A stretch of DNA of 64,000 nt. Origin: Streptomyces sp. Act143. Lineage in GTDB: Bacteria; Actinomycetota; Actinomycetes; Streptomycetales; Streptomycetaceae. The notes under the pieces were generated by a model. It was given only the letters and a program-made list of their open reading frames with translations. It did no database searches and was not told the origin of the DNA. The DNA is taken from assembly GCF_003143935.1 (NCBI RefSeq), contig NZ_QFRX01000001.1, positions 3,323,645-3,387,644 on the forward strand, written 5' to 3'. The position numbers were made by a program, and so were the translations under genes. Position 1 is the first letter of the stretch. Each line of letters starts with the position of its first letter. Shown in pieces: positions 45,401 through 57,400 of this stretch.

Positions 45401-48400
45401 CGTCAGCGGTGGCTACAAGCTCCAGGACAGTGCCGCCGCGACGAAGGCCGCCGACCTGGACCTCGCGGTGCGCGATGCGATGAGCCAGATCGACTCCCGG
45501 GCCGTGTACTTCCCCGAACCCAACACGTTCGTCCGCGTCGAAGCCGAGATCTACGGGGGACTTGAGGACCAGATCCACTTCGGCCTCAAGCAGGGCGACA
45601 AGTGGCAGTTCGAGGCCCAGGAGGGCAAACACCTCCTCGGCAATGTCATGGACGCACGCAACAACCCGTGGGGCACCGACGCGGCCAGGATGGTCCGGTT
45701 CAGGTCCGAACTGGCCCTCGTCACGGACGGTGGCCGCATCGCCAAGGACCTGAAGAGCGATCTCAAGTCCCTCATGGGCGGCCTCACCCAGAGCCACGCG
45801 GACAAGAAGGTGTGGACCGACCAGATCACCGACTATCTGCAGACGCATCACGCCGGTCTGCTGGCCGCCGACCCGAACGCCGCGCGCACGCTCGCCGACC
45901 TCGCCTTCCACGACATCAGGACCGACGGCTCCGAACTCGTCAAGCTGGAGGGCTCGGCGCTGGTCAAGGCCCATCAGGACGACATGAGGTCCTTTGCGCA
46001 GGCGTCGAAGTCCCTGCATATGCAGGAGCCCGCCAAGGACCTCATCAAGATGGCCCTCAACACCCGGAACGTCCTGGTCACCGAGATCAACAAACTCAAC
46101 AAGCCGGCCGTGCACGGCGTCGCCCCGAGCGCCCCCGGTGCCGTGGCGAAGGCGGTGCCGGACGGGCACTTCGGCAGCGACCTGGCACATGTGGGGGGCG
46201 ATCTGGCCTCGCACGGGTCGTGGAAGGCGGCACGGGACGCCGCCGTACCGAAAACCGTGCGCAACCGGGACTGGACGGACCCGATATCCCATCCCGGCCG
46301 CGCGAAGCCCTTCTCGGGGCCGATCCGCGACAACGCGGGGTTCACGCGCTATGTGGTCAAGGCCGGGTTCGACATCCGCACGTTCACGGTCGACGGGCAC
46401 GCCGTGTCGGACCTGACGATCCGGGTGAAGCTCGCCGACGACGGCGTGCCGAAGGCCGATGCGGACGCGCTGTGGCAGCGCGCCGTGTCAGGTGTGGACA
46501 ATCTGTTCAACCAGCCGGGACACGTGCTTCCGGACGGGAGCGTGCTGCATGTGACCTTGGAGCGCGCGGACGGCACGCTGAGCCCGCATCTGAAGGTGAC
46601 GGCTGGTCAGCCGGGCTCCGGGGCGAACCAGGAGCACTGGCCGCTGGACGCGTCCGAGACGGATCTCGCCCACGAGCTCGGCCACCAGCTGGGCCTGCGG
46701 GACGAGTACCGGGCCGCCGACGCCGGCCATCGCCCCGACAACAAGGCCGGCCTGATGGGGGACTACACCGAGGGCCTCAACGGCAGCGCTGTGCGCTCGT
46801 GGCATCTCCAGATGATCCAGCAGACCCTTGACGCCTACGCCGACACCGGCCACGCCCTGACCGCACCTCTTCCGCCGCACTCCGTGGACCTGACGCCGGC
46901 CCCGGGACCCAAGGCGAAGAAGCAGGCGGCGGCACCCCCGCCGCCGGACCCGTGGACCAGCCATGTCGATCCCGGCCGGTTCGGCAGCAACTCCGACTTC
47001 AAGCAGGCATACGAGTACTACGAACTCCAGCCGGTGGCCCAGTACAACGGCGCCGCCAAGGGGGCGCTGAAGCCGGGTGACGACCTCCGGTTCGTCGCCA
47101 CCGTCCCCGTGAAGGTGGAGGAAAAGGCCGACCTGCTGCTGAACGTGGCGAAGAAGTACGGGGAGTCGTTCGGGGCGGGACAGGGCTGGAACGAACGTCT
47201 GGGCCTCGTCATCGGCCTGAACGGGCGCGCGGGGAAGCAGGACCTCATCCTCGCAAAGATCAAGGAGTTCGCCCGGCAGTGGGAGCAGGAGGGCACCTTC
47301 TCCGTCTCGGTGACGGGCTTCACCTGGCGCCAGCCCGACCCCAAGAAGATCACCGTGGGACAGGGCGAGCAGAAGGAGGTGCCGTACGGGGCGATCCGGG
47401 AGGCGATCATCCGTGACGACCTCACCCGGGACATGATCAGCAAGCTCAAGCCGGCCGGAGAGTCGGAGGGGCAGCTGTATCTGCACATCGGCGACTCGGA
47501 CGTACAGGAGTTCGCCGTCGACGGCAGGCCGCTGTTCGACCGGGCTGTCACGGCCATCGAAGGGGCGAAGTTCACGTACAAGAGCGACGGTTCGGTGCAC
47601 TACCCGGAGGCGATCAGCGGCGGCTACAAGCTGCCCGCCGGGACGACCGAGAAGTCCCTGGCCGGGATGAAGGCCGCGGATCTCGACCTGGCGGTGCGCG
47701 GCGCCATGGGCACGGTCGACTCCCGGGCCATCTACTTCCCCGAACCGAACACGTTCGTACGCGTCGACACGGCCGCCTACGACACCCTCGACGACGGAAT
47801 CCACTTCGGCGCGGTCGACAAGAGCAAGGTGGGCGGCAAGAACCACAACGCCTTCTCCTTCGAGGCGCAGGAGGGTCAGCACCTGCTGGACAACCTCATC
47901 AAGTCCCGGCAGATCACCAACCCGGCGTGGATCGAACACCCCGCTCAGATGGTGAAGTTCGACCCCGAGCTGGCCCTGGTCACCGACGGCGGGCGGATCG
48001 CCGACAAGATGTCCGCCGACCCGCAGAAGCTGATGTCCGGGCTCACCCAGAGCCATGCGCATCCGGGGACCTGGAAGAAGCAGATGGAGCACTTTCTGGC
48101 GCTCCATCACCCGGGTGTGGACCAGAAGAGGATGCTGGACATCCTCCACAAGCTGGCCTTCCACGAGATCGTCTCGGACGGCTCCAAGCTGACCCGGATG
48201 GACGGCGCCACCCTGACCAAGCAGGTGCTCTCCCCGGCCGAGTTCAAGCTGCTGAAGGGCCATCAGGATCTGGGCAGGCTCGCGGTCCGCACCCGCACCG
48301 CCCTGGTCGAGCACCTCAACAAGCTGAACCACCACGGCGAACACGCGGCCGTCCCGAACGCCCCCACGTCGAAGAAGGCGAAGGCGCCGACGACGGACAA

Positions 48401-51400
48401 GGCGGAGAAAGCGGCGAAGTTCGAGGCGAAGAAGCCGGACGAACGGCTGCAGAAACTGCTGTTCCAGAACGGGTACGCCACCGGCGACCAGTTCGGCGTC
48501 GCCGCCGCCCTGCACAGCGACCCCAAGCTGCATGTGCTGCTGATCCGCAACCCCTTGGACCACCGGGACCGCAGCGAGGACATCCGCGACTTCTACGTGG
48601 CCAGCGGCATCGACGCGGACCGCATCAGCGTGCGGGAGGTGAAGCAGCGCGAGAACGCCAACAAGCTGCGGTTGAACCATTGGCGGGAGATCAACGACTC
48701 CGTGCTCAGCAGCGGTGGTACGGCACCCGCCAGCAGGCAGATGGACGACTACGTCGTCTCGGTGAGCGCCGCCACCACCTGGGTCGGCAAACGCTTCAGC
48801 GCCGGGCTGCGCGACGACCTGCGGGCCGGCTGGAAGCTCGACGACGCCCACTTCACCCCCCAGTTGCAGGAGGCGGTCGGCGACTGGCTGAAGGGCAGGG
48901 GAGTGCCCGACGTGGCCGGGCGGGACGTCGTCGTGCTGTGGACCCGGTTCAGCGGCAAGCGCGGCGAGATCCACGTCGAGCACGACACCAGCCACACCGG
49001 CGTACGACAGATCCTTCAGGCCTTGCACCACCGCACCGCCGACCGTCCGCAGAGTCCGCTCGTCATCATCGCCGGAGACGCCTCCGCCCACTCCGGCCGG
49101 CCGAGCAAGTTCCCCGGCATCGCGACCGACTTCCGGGCCATCGGTCTGGACGTGCACGACCTCACCGCGTTCTGGAAGAACCCCGAGGGCCTGCACACGT
49201 GGGGCGGCAACACCCGCATCGGCCAGATGCGGCTCTTCGAGTACCTGAACCGGGCCAGCGACGGCCGGCTCAAGCACCTCGGCTTCCGCAGCGGCAACCT
49301 CGAAGCGATGGCGCTGTCCGGCCATCAGGTCCGCTATCTGGAGGAGCCGGGCAGCGCGGGCGGCGAGCGCATGGCCAAGTGGCACGAGATTCCTGGCACC
49401 GGTCGGACCGAGGGCAACGGCATGCCCCCCGGCTACGAACGCCTTGTCATCGAGCACCCGCCTACGCGCTCCGGCCAGATCACCGTCGAGGTGAGAGAGC
49501 TGAAGCACGCCAAGAAGGCCGAGTACGACGGCAAGGGGAAGAACCTTCCCCCGCACATCCAGGCGGAGCTCAACGACCTCACCCACGCCTACGAGCACCC
49601 CGGCTGGGTTCCCGGCGGCGGCGACCGCGCTTACGTCAGGAACCTCAAGCCCGTCGCCGCCCATCACACCAAGGGCTTCGCCGAGAACGACGTACACCGG
49701 ATCGTCGACTACCTCACGGCCCCGCACCCCGGTGGGGCCGTGGACATCAGCCCCCACGCCCCGTCGGCCAGTCGCCCGGACGTGTCGACGACGAGCCACG
49801 CGGCCTCGCCGGAACCGGCCGAGGCTGCCGGTGGCAAGGTCCAGGAAGCTCCTCCGGCGCCGCAGCCGGTGCCGCAGGCCCCGCTCCGGATGACCGTCTC
49901 CCGTCAGATCGGCGGAGCCGACCGGGTGCTGCCGTCCCAGGAGGCCACCACCACCGTCACCCGGGACCTCGTCGCGCACTTCGACGACGTGCTCACCCCG
50001 GCCCAGCGCGACACGCTCCGCGCCGACCTTCAGGCGCAGCTCGGCCGGGAGGTCTGGCCGTCGCTGTCGGCGATGACCCGCGGGGAGACCCGCACCCTCA
50101 CCGTGGACGTGGCCGGCTTCAGCGGCGACATCACGGTGAGGGCCGAGGTGACGAAGGCGGAGCCGGACGGCGCTTTCCAGAGCCTGGAGTTCGAGGACGG
50201 CAGCGAGTCCCTCGTCCGCGACGGCTTCCAGCGCGAGACACGGTCGGTCGTCACCGCCGGTGTGCTCGTCAAGGGCAAGGCCGCCGCACAGACCGATCTG
50301 ACGGGGCACCTGTCCTCGAACTGGTCCCGCACCGAGTCGCACCGCATGACCTCCAGCGGGCGCCTGTTCAGCCGTACCAAGACGCCGGAACCGGCGCTGA
50401 AGCTCGAGGTCGAGGTCCGGCTGGAGTTCGACGTCTCCGCCGTGAGCGGCCCCTCCGGCAAGCACCTCGGCCCGGGCGCCGCCGACGGGGCGCGGGCCGG
50501 CCGGGTCGAGGTGTCGGCGAAGGTGCCCGTGGCCGTCGCCGAGGCGGATGTCCGCCCGTCGGCCGACACGCAGCACTACCTGCCGCCGGCCCGGGTCGAA
50601 CAGACCCTTGCGCTGGGCGGCATGGACACCGTCCGCGACCTGTTCCTCGTCGACGCCGACGGCGTACGCGTCTCCGGCAGCCTGCACCAGGCACTCCTCG
50701 GCAGCGGTGCCGACCCGCACTCGCTGGAGGCGTACGGCAAGCGGGCCTTCGGCGACCGCTGGCCCGCGGTACGAGAGCTGGTCCTCGACCGCATCGGCTC
50801 CCTGGACTCCCTGCAGTACCGGCTCAAGGGCATGACGGCGGGCGAGGCGCTGGAGATCGACCTCGGTCCGGACGCCGGCAGCCTGCTGGTCACCGCCGAG
50901 GTGACGACGATGAAGCACCTGCGCAACACCGAGAAGACCGAGTTCAACACCGGCTCGGACGTCACCCGGGTCTACACCCACACGCGCAGCTCAGAGCACG
51001 GTGTACGGGCCACGATGCAGGTGCAGAGCGCCGACCTGCACGCCGGGCCGACCACGGTCACCGGCGTCGGGCACGGCGAGTTCGACCGCGAGGGCGCGCT
51101 GCTGGTGCAGGAGTCGGTCCGGACCGGTACCGCGGTCAAGATGAAGGTGCCCGGCGCCGTCTTCGACGGAGTGGCCACGCTCTCCTTCGTCCACCGCGCC
51201 GACCCCCTCGGCGCCCCGGCCCACGGCGCCCCGACGCCGGCCCACGGCGCCCCGTCCACCGCGAGCGCTCCGCACCCGGCGGTGGACACCCCGACCGGCG
51301 GACGGGCCCAGCTCGGCTTCCAGGTCCTGGTGGACGCAGCCGACGCCCGCCCGGTCGCCGAACCCGGCGCCTTCTCCGCCGCCACCCGGCCCCAGGGCCC

Positions 51401-54400
51401 GCGCCGGATGACGGCTCCCGCCCTCCAGGAAGGCGACCACGCATGGCGGCCCGCGGCCGGGGTGTGGGACGGACTGCCCTCCCACGCGGTCGTGCTCGAC
51501 GTCCTCTCCGGTGAGGAACGTGCTCTGGGCGCCGCGCAGTCGCCCCGGCTCACCGACCTCGTGGACGGAGCCGGCCGCGAACACTTCGGCGCCGACTGGG
51601 CCGACGTACGCCCGGCCGCGCACGACATGGCCACCCGCGAACAGCTCGCGGCCACCCTGCCCCAGCTCACCCGGGGCACCACCGCCCGCAGCACCCCGCT
51701 GCCCACGCCCCTGCGCTCCAACGCACAGCTGAGTCTGAGCGGGCGCCTGGAGTCGCTGGAGTACGTGCGCACCCTCGACGCCGCCGAGATCAACCTGCTC
51801 AGCGATGTCGCGGACGAGACGGGAGGCCGTCTGGGTTCAGCCTTCGGGCATGGACAGTTGGCGCAGGGCGGCGTGCAGCCGGAGCTCGGCAGCGACTTCA
51901 CCCTCGCCGTGCACGCCCCCGGCGGCGGCATCGCCCACCGGTCCCGCACCGCCGACGGGGTGTCCAGTGGGCACAGCAGCGTGGCCGCCGCCAAGTACCC
52001 CAAGCCGATGACGGTGTACATCGCCACGGTCGGCGTCGAGGCGCACATCGGACGTGTGGGGGAGAGCGCGACCCACGGCGGCCGAACCGACGTGCGGTTC
52101 GTCGTCGCCCTCCCGAAGAGCCACACACAGCGGTACGAGGTCACGAAGGAGGCCGCGGGCACCCAGGTGTTCCACCGCCCGAACACCGTCACGTCCACCC
52201 GCCCCGCGCCCGCTGGGACCGAGCTCAGCGTGCGGCCGCCGCTCCGGGTGGCCGACTCGGGGCGGATCGGCAACGGCGATGCCGTACTCGAACTGCCCGG
52301 CGACCAGGTCGTCAAGGAGCTCCGGCGGCAGCTCGCGGACACGTTCGGGGAACGCTGGGACCAGGTCGAGGGCGAGGTGGCGCAGTACTTCGACTCGATC
52401 GCCCTGCAGCCCAGGACCGCCGGTCTCACCGCGGGCGACACCTGGGGCGGCAGCTTCCGCGCCGGGCCGGTGACCGCCGACATCCGGATCACCGCGGCCG
52501 ACGCCCGGATGACCGAATACCTGCGCGTCGAGAAGGACTTCGAGTTCGAACAGGGCACGGAGTCCGCCGCCGCAGCGTCCGTCCAGAAGGACTCGCATGC
52601 GCGGCGCACCCTGTGGGAGCGCGCCGGATTCAAGGCCCCGCACGTCACCTTCACGCTCGGCCATGTGCGCCACAAGGAGTCCGTCGCCGGTCACGGCACC
52701 GACGTCCGCGGCGGCGTCGTCGCCAAGAACAAGACCGTCGAACCGGCGGCCGTGTTCAAGGGCGAGGTGACCTACACCGTCGAGGCGAAGGTCTCCCACG
52801 CGCTGCCGGGCCGGGGCGGAGAGCGGACGTTCACGGTGACCAACGACGGCGAATTCGCCTTCCCCGTCCGTGACCTGCCCACCGACCCCACGACCGGCGC
52901 GGCCCTGCGGCCCGAGCAGTACCGCCGGGTTCCCGACCGCATCGCCGACTCGCTGCGGCTCGGCGCCGAGGACGTCGTCCTCGATGCCCGTCCGGTGCGC
53001 GGGGACGCGGCCGGAACCCGACTGGTGGAAGACGTACTACGGCAACTGGACCCGAACGGGCCGAAGTTGTTCGGCTCCGCCGCCGACTGGAAGACGGCCC
53101 GGGCCAAGCTCGCGGAGCGGCTGCCCGCCTCGGAGTTCCAGCGCCGGCTGAAGTCGATGATGGCCGGACAGCCGTGGGTCGTCCGGGTGAACGGCCGTGA
53201 GCTGGCCATCCGCGCCAGCGTGAAGGAGATGACCCACACCGCCGACACCAAGGCCACCGAGTTCAACTCGGCCACCGTGGGCGGCACGGGCGGCGGGCGC
53301 ACGGAGAACGGACTGAACGGCCCGCAGATCACCTCCGACGGCACCAACGTGACCGTCGTCGGCACCTCCGACCCGATCGGCGGCTCACCCGCCGAGGTCT
53401 TCGGCGGCGGCACCCTCGCCCACACCACCCAGTCCGAGCACCTCGCCGACTCCTCCTCCGGCATCCGCTCCGCCGCCGGAACCAAGACCAAGGTGCCCGG
53501 CAGTGTCTACGACGGTGTGGCGCGGCTGCACTTCGAGGTCCGCGAACGGTGGCGGCCCTTCGGGCGCGGGGTCGACACCCATGTGCCGAAGCAGGCGATC
53601 GACCAGCAGATCAGCTTCAAGGGGCTGCGCGAGGACGTCGCCGACCGGCAGCGGGAGGTCGACGAGGCCTCGGCGGCCGGCCGGCCGCAGCGGGAGATCG
53701 ATGCGCTGGAGACACGGCTCGACCAGGCCAAGGCCTCGTTCGACAAAGCGCTCACGGACCAGAGCACCCGCATCCGGGACGCCATCGACGCCCGCCGGAC
53801 CGGCCGGGGGACGCTCGGCTTCGCCCCGATGACCAAGCGGACCTTCGGGGTGCGGGTACGCGGCGTCGGCGAGGCGGAGATCGGCTTCCAGGCCCTGCTC
53901 CCGAGTGCCGACACCGTCAAGGTTGCCGCACCCGACCGGGCCCGCTTCACGGCTCCCGAACTCGGCGTCGGACGGCCTCAGCCCCCCAAGCGGCCGGGTG
54001 TGGCCCCCGCACAGGTCGAGGTGCCCAGACCGCCGGAGTCGTTGCTGACGCACGGCATGTCCGACGGGCAGCTCGTCCGGGACCTGCCCGACGTCCAGTC
54101 CCTGCGGGGGCTGCTCGACAACGAGGGCAGCAAGGTGTTCGGCAGCGCCTGGTCGGACGTCACCCGGACCGGGCAGCGGCGCGGCGAGCTGGTGATGGGC
54201 GGCTTCACCAAGGACCGGCTGATGGCCGCGCTCCCGGAGCTGACCCGTGGGGGCGAGCTGCGCAGCGAGTCGTTCCGGGTGCACGGCCGTGAGGCATGGG
54301 TGTCGGTCAGGGCGGACCTGCTCGGCCTGACGCACGCGCGCCCCGAGCCCAGGGCCGAAGTCGCCCTCGCCGCCGAGAAGACCTATGTGTTCGGCCGACG

Positions 54401-57400
54401 CGACCTGCATTCGCGGCAGTTCTTCCTGCTGGGCCAGGCCGGCGCGGTCGCCGGCACCCTGGAGAGCAAGCTGGGAGCCGCGGTGACCTTCGGTGGCGGC
54501 TTCCGGCGCCGCACCCGCGGCGACCGGTTCACGGGCGGCCGCACCTTCACCAACGCCAAGATCCCGACGCCGCTCCAGCACTACGACGGCCACGTCGAGT
54601 TCACCTTCACCTTCCACCACGGCGGCACGCGCACCGAGGCCTCGGGTGTCGTCCCGGTCGGCGTCTCGGTGCCGTCGGCGCAGATCACCGAACGCGTCGT
54701 CGTCGACCAGGGCCATGTCTTCACCCGGCCGACGGAACAGGCCGCCGCCCGCCCCCTCGACAAGGGCAAACAGCCGGCCGCCGCCCGCCCCCTCGGCACG
54801 GGCAGACAGCCGGCCGAGTCCACCGTGGACGAGCACGAGGCCATCGACGCCGGCGCCGCACTCAGTGATGCCCGGCGGCTGCGGGCCGAGGCCGAGCGGG
54901 TGCTGAGCGAGCTGAAGGAGCGGCAGGACACCGGCGTGGGCGGCGTCGCCGACGGCGACGGCACCCGGCGAGCGCTGGCCCAGGCGCAGTTGGAGCGGGC
55001 CGAGGCCGCCGAGAACCTGGCGGAGGCCCACTGGTCCGAGGTGACAGGCGGCAGGCCGCTACCGGTCCCGGTCAGCCGTGAGGGGGCCGTGCCCGGGCTG
55101 GGCGGAGGCGCGCCGCACTGGTCACGGTCGCCGAGAGGCGGTGTGCCGTCCGGCTCCCCGGCCCCCGAGGGTTCCGTCGTGTCCGTCGAGCACATCCCGT
55201 CCGCCAGCCACGTCGTCTTCGACACCGACGACGGAGAGGGCTACGCCTTGGTCCCCGGCGGCCCCGACCTGACGGTGGCGCACTGGGTGAGCGACCCGGC
55301 GTCCGCCCACGGCCGGCCCGCCGACCCGGCCACCGGCCAGGAGGCGTACGCGGGGGACATCGCCGTACAGCGGCAGTTGCTGGACCAGGCGCTGACGGCC
55401 GCCGAGGGCACGTCCCAGCTGAAGAAGGTGCTGGAGCGACAGGCGACGTCGTTCGAGGAGGACGTCCGGCTGTTCCGCGTCCTGGAGGAGCGGACGTCGC
55501 TGCGGGAGCTGGCACCCGCTCAGCTCGTCACGGTCGTGCTCGCCGAACGGCGGGCCCTGCGCACTCTCTCGGCCGACTGGGACCGGCTGGCCGACAACCT
55601 GCTGAGCGCCCGAGGCAGTTGGCGCTGGGCCCGGTCCTATCCGCTCGACGAGGAGAACCTCGGCCCGGTCGTCCAGCGGGTGCACCGGCATCTGCTGGCC
55701 GACCTCTCGCTGACGGTCAACATCGATCTCGGGGCCCGGGTGGGCGACGGCACGCTGCTGGACGCGATGACCGGCGACGAGCGGCTGCTGCGCAACGTGT
55801 GGGAGGTCGTCCCCGGCTACTCGCGGTACTTCGAGCGGCGCGGCGCCGCCGAGGAGGCGATGGGCTACCCCGCGAGCGTCAAGCGGACCACCCACGCAGC
55901 CGGGATCTACCCGCCCAGGCCCGGCCTGGACGCCTGGGACGAGTCCTTCGCCCCGACCCCTGCGGACCGCGCGGACCTGCCGAACTACGCCGCCCTCACC
56001 TCACAGCACCGGCCGCGCGGCCTGGGCCTGTACGGCAACGCCGTCTTCCACCTCAAGCGCGAGCTGCTGGAGCGTGCCACGTTCACCCCCGGGGACAGCT
56101 TCAGCCCGGGGCGGCAGGGCGCCCGCAGCATCACCGGCTCCGGCAACCTGCTGCCGCTGCTGAACCACGGCCCCGACCGAGTGGTCCGGCTCGCCTTCGC
56201 CGAGGCGACCGGCTTCCGCTACGACGAGGAGTTCCGGCTGCTGCGGGACGCCGGGGAACTGGAGCGCCATCTCGTCGGGTTCTTCGAGGTCCAACTGCAT
56301 GGCGGGGTGCGCTGGGAGGACGTGGAGCGGGTCGTGCTCGTCCGGGAGGGCGGTACGCCGGCGCACCAACAGCAGGCGCGGCTGGAGCAGTTCGCCCAGG
56401 AGGCGGGGCACGGGTTCACCGTCGAGATACTTGAGCCCGGAGCGGTCAGGCCGACCGCCCTCGCACCGGACACACTCACCGGGGATGGCACACTTGTGTC
56501 AGCACACACCGGTGCTGCCGCATCGGGCAATGTGTTCACATCGCACACTTCGGTGACGGAACCGACACCTTCCCGGGATAGGGTCGCCACCGAAACACAT
56601 GCCACTGTCGAGGAGGCGGCCGTGCCGGTCAGGGAACCTGAGGCGGCAATAACGGCACACCCGGACCCGGCGGAGGCGTTCGAGGCCGTCCGGCAGCAGT
56701 TCCCCGACGCTCTGGTGCACACCGGACACTGGACGATGTGGGGCCACGACGGAGACACACCGCACACCTCGGCGTACGCCATCGAGAACGACGCGCTCGG
56801 GCTACGGGGTGTCTTCGTGCCGCCGACCGCGGACGGAGGGGTCGGAGCCTGGCACTGGCAGCTGCCCGGACACCGCGGGCCGGTGGCCGTGACGCCCCTG
56901 AAGCTGCCGACCTCGGCGACAGCGCACAGCGCCGCCCCCACGCCCGCCCCGATCACCGCCGACCCGGCGGACCCCCTCATGTCGGAGCTGGCGGCCGCGC
57001 CCTGGCGCGCCGGCCTGCACTGGCGCGCGGACGACGAGGAGCTGTACGTGTTCGGACCCGCAGGGGCGGAGCACCCCGCCGCCGTCTTCGCCGACGGACT
57101 GCGCCCGCCGGGCGACCACCTGGTCCACGTCGCGGCCCACGTCGGCACCGGCGACACCCCGGACAGTGCCTGGCTCACCGCCACCCGCACCATCGACTGG
57201 CTGCGCGCACAGGCCACGGCCGACCCGTCCCGCGGGGAGGCACTGCTCGCCCACTACGGCTGGCGGTACGACGTCGCCGCGCCGGGCGGGGTCGACGTCG
57301 CCGCGACGCTCGACCTGGCCGCACCCCACCCCGAGCGCGTCGAGGTGCTCTTCCCCGGTGGCGTGGACAGCCGCCACATCCGCGGCGCGCAGCAGTTGGA

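Noticed and set aside
42039..50981. Two long minus-strand frames (about 1,450 and 1,500 codons) opposite the giant gene
   Set aside because: Composition is typical antisense shadow (Leu/Val/Arg/Gly/His-rich), no recognisable domains, and the plus strand has repeated, motif-bearing domains at the same place.
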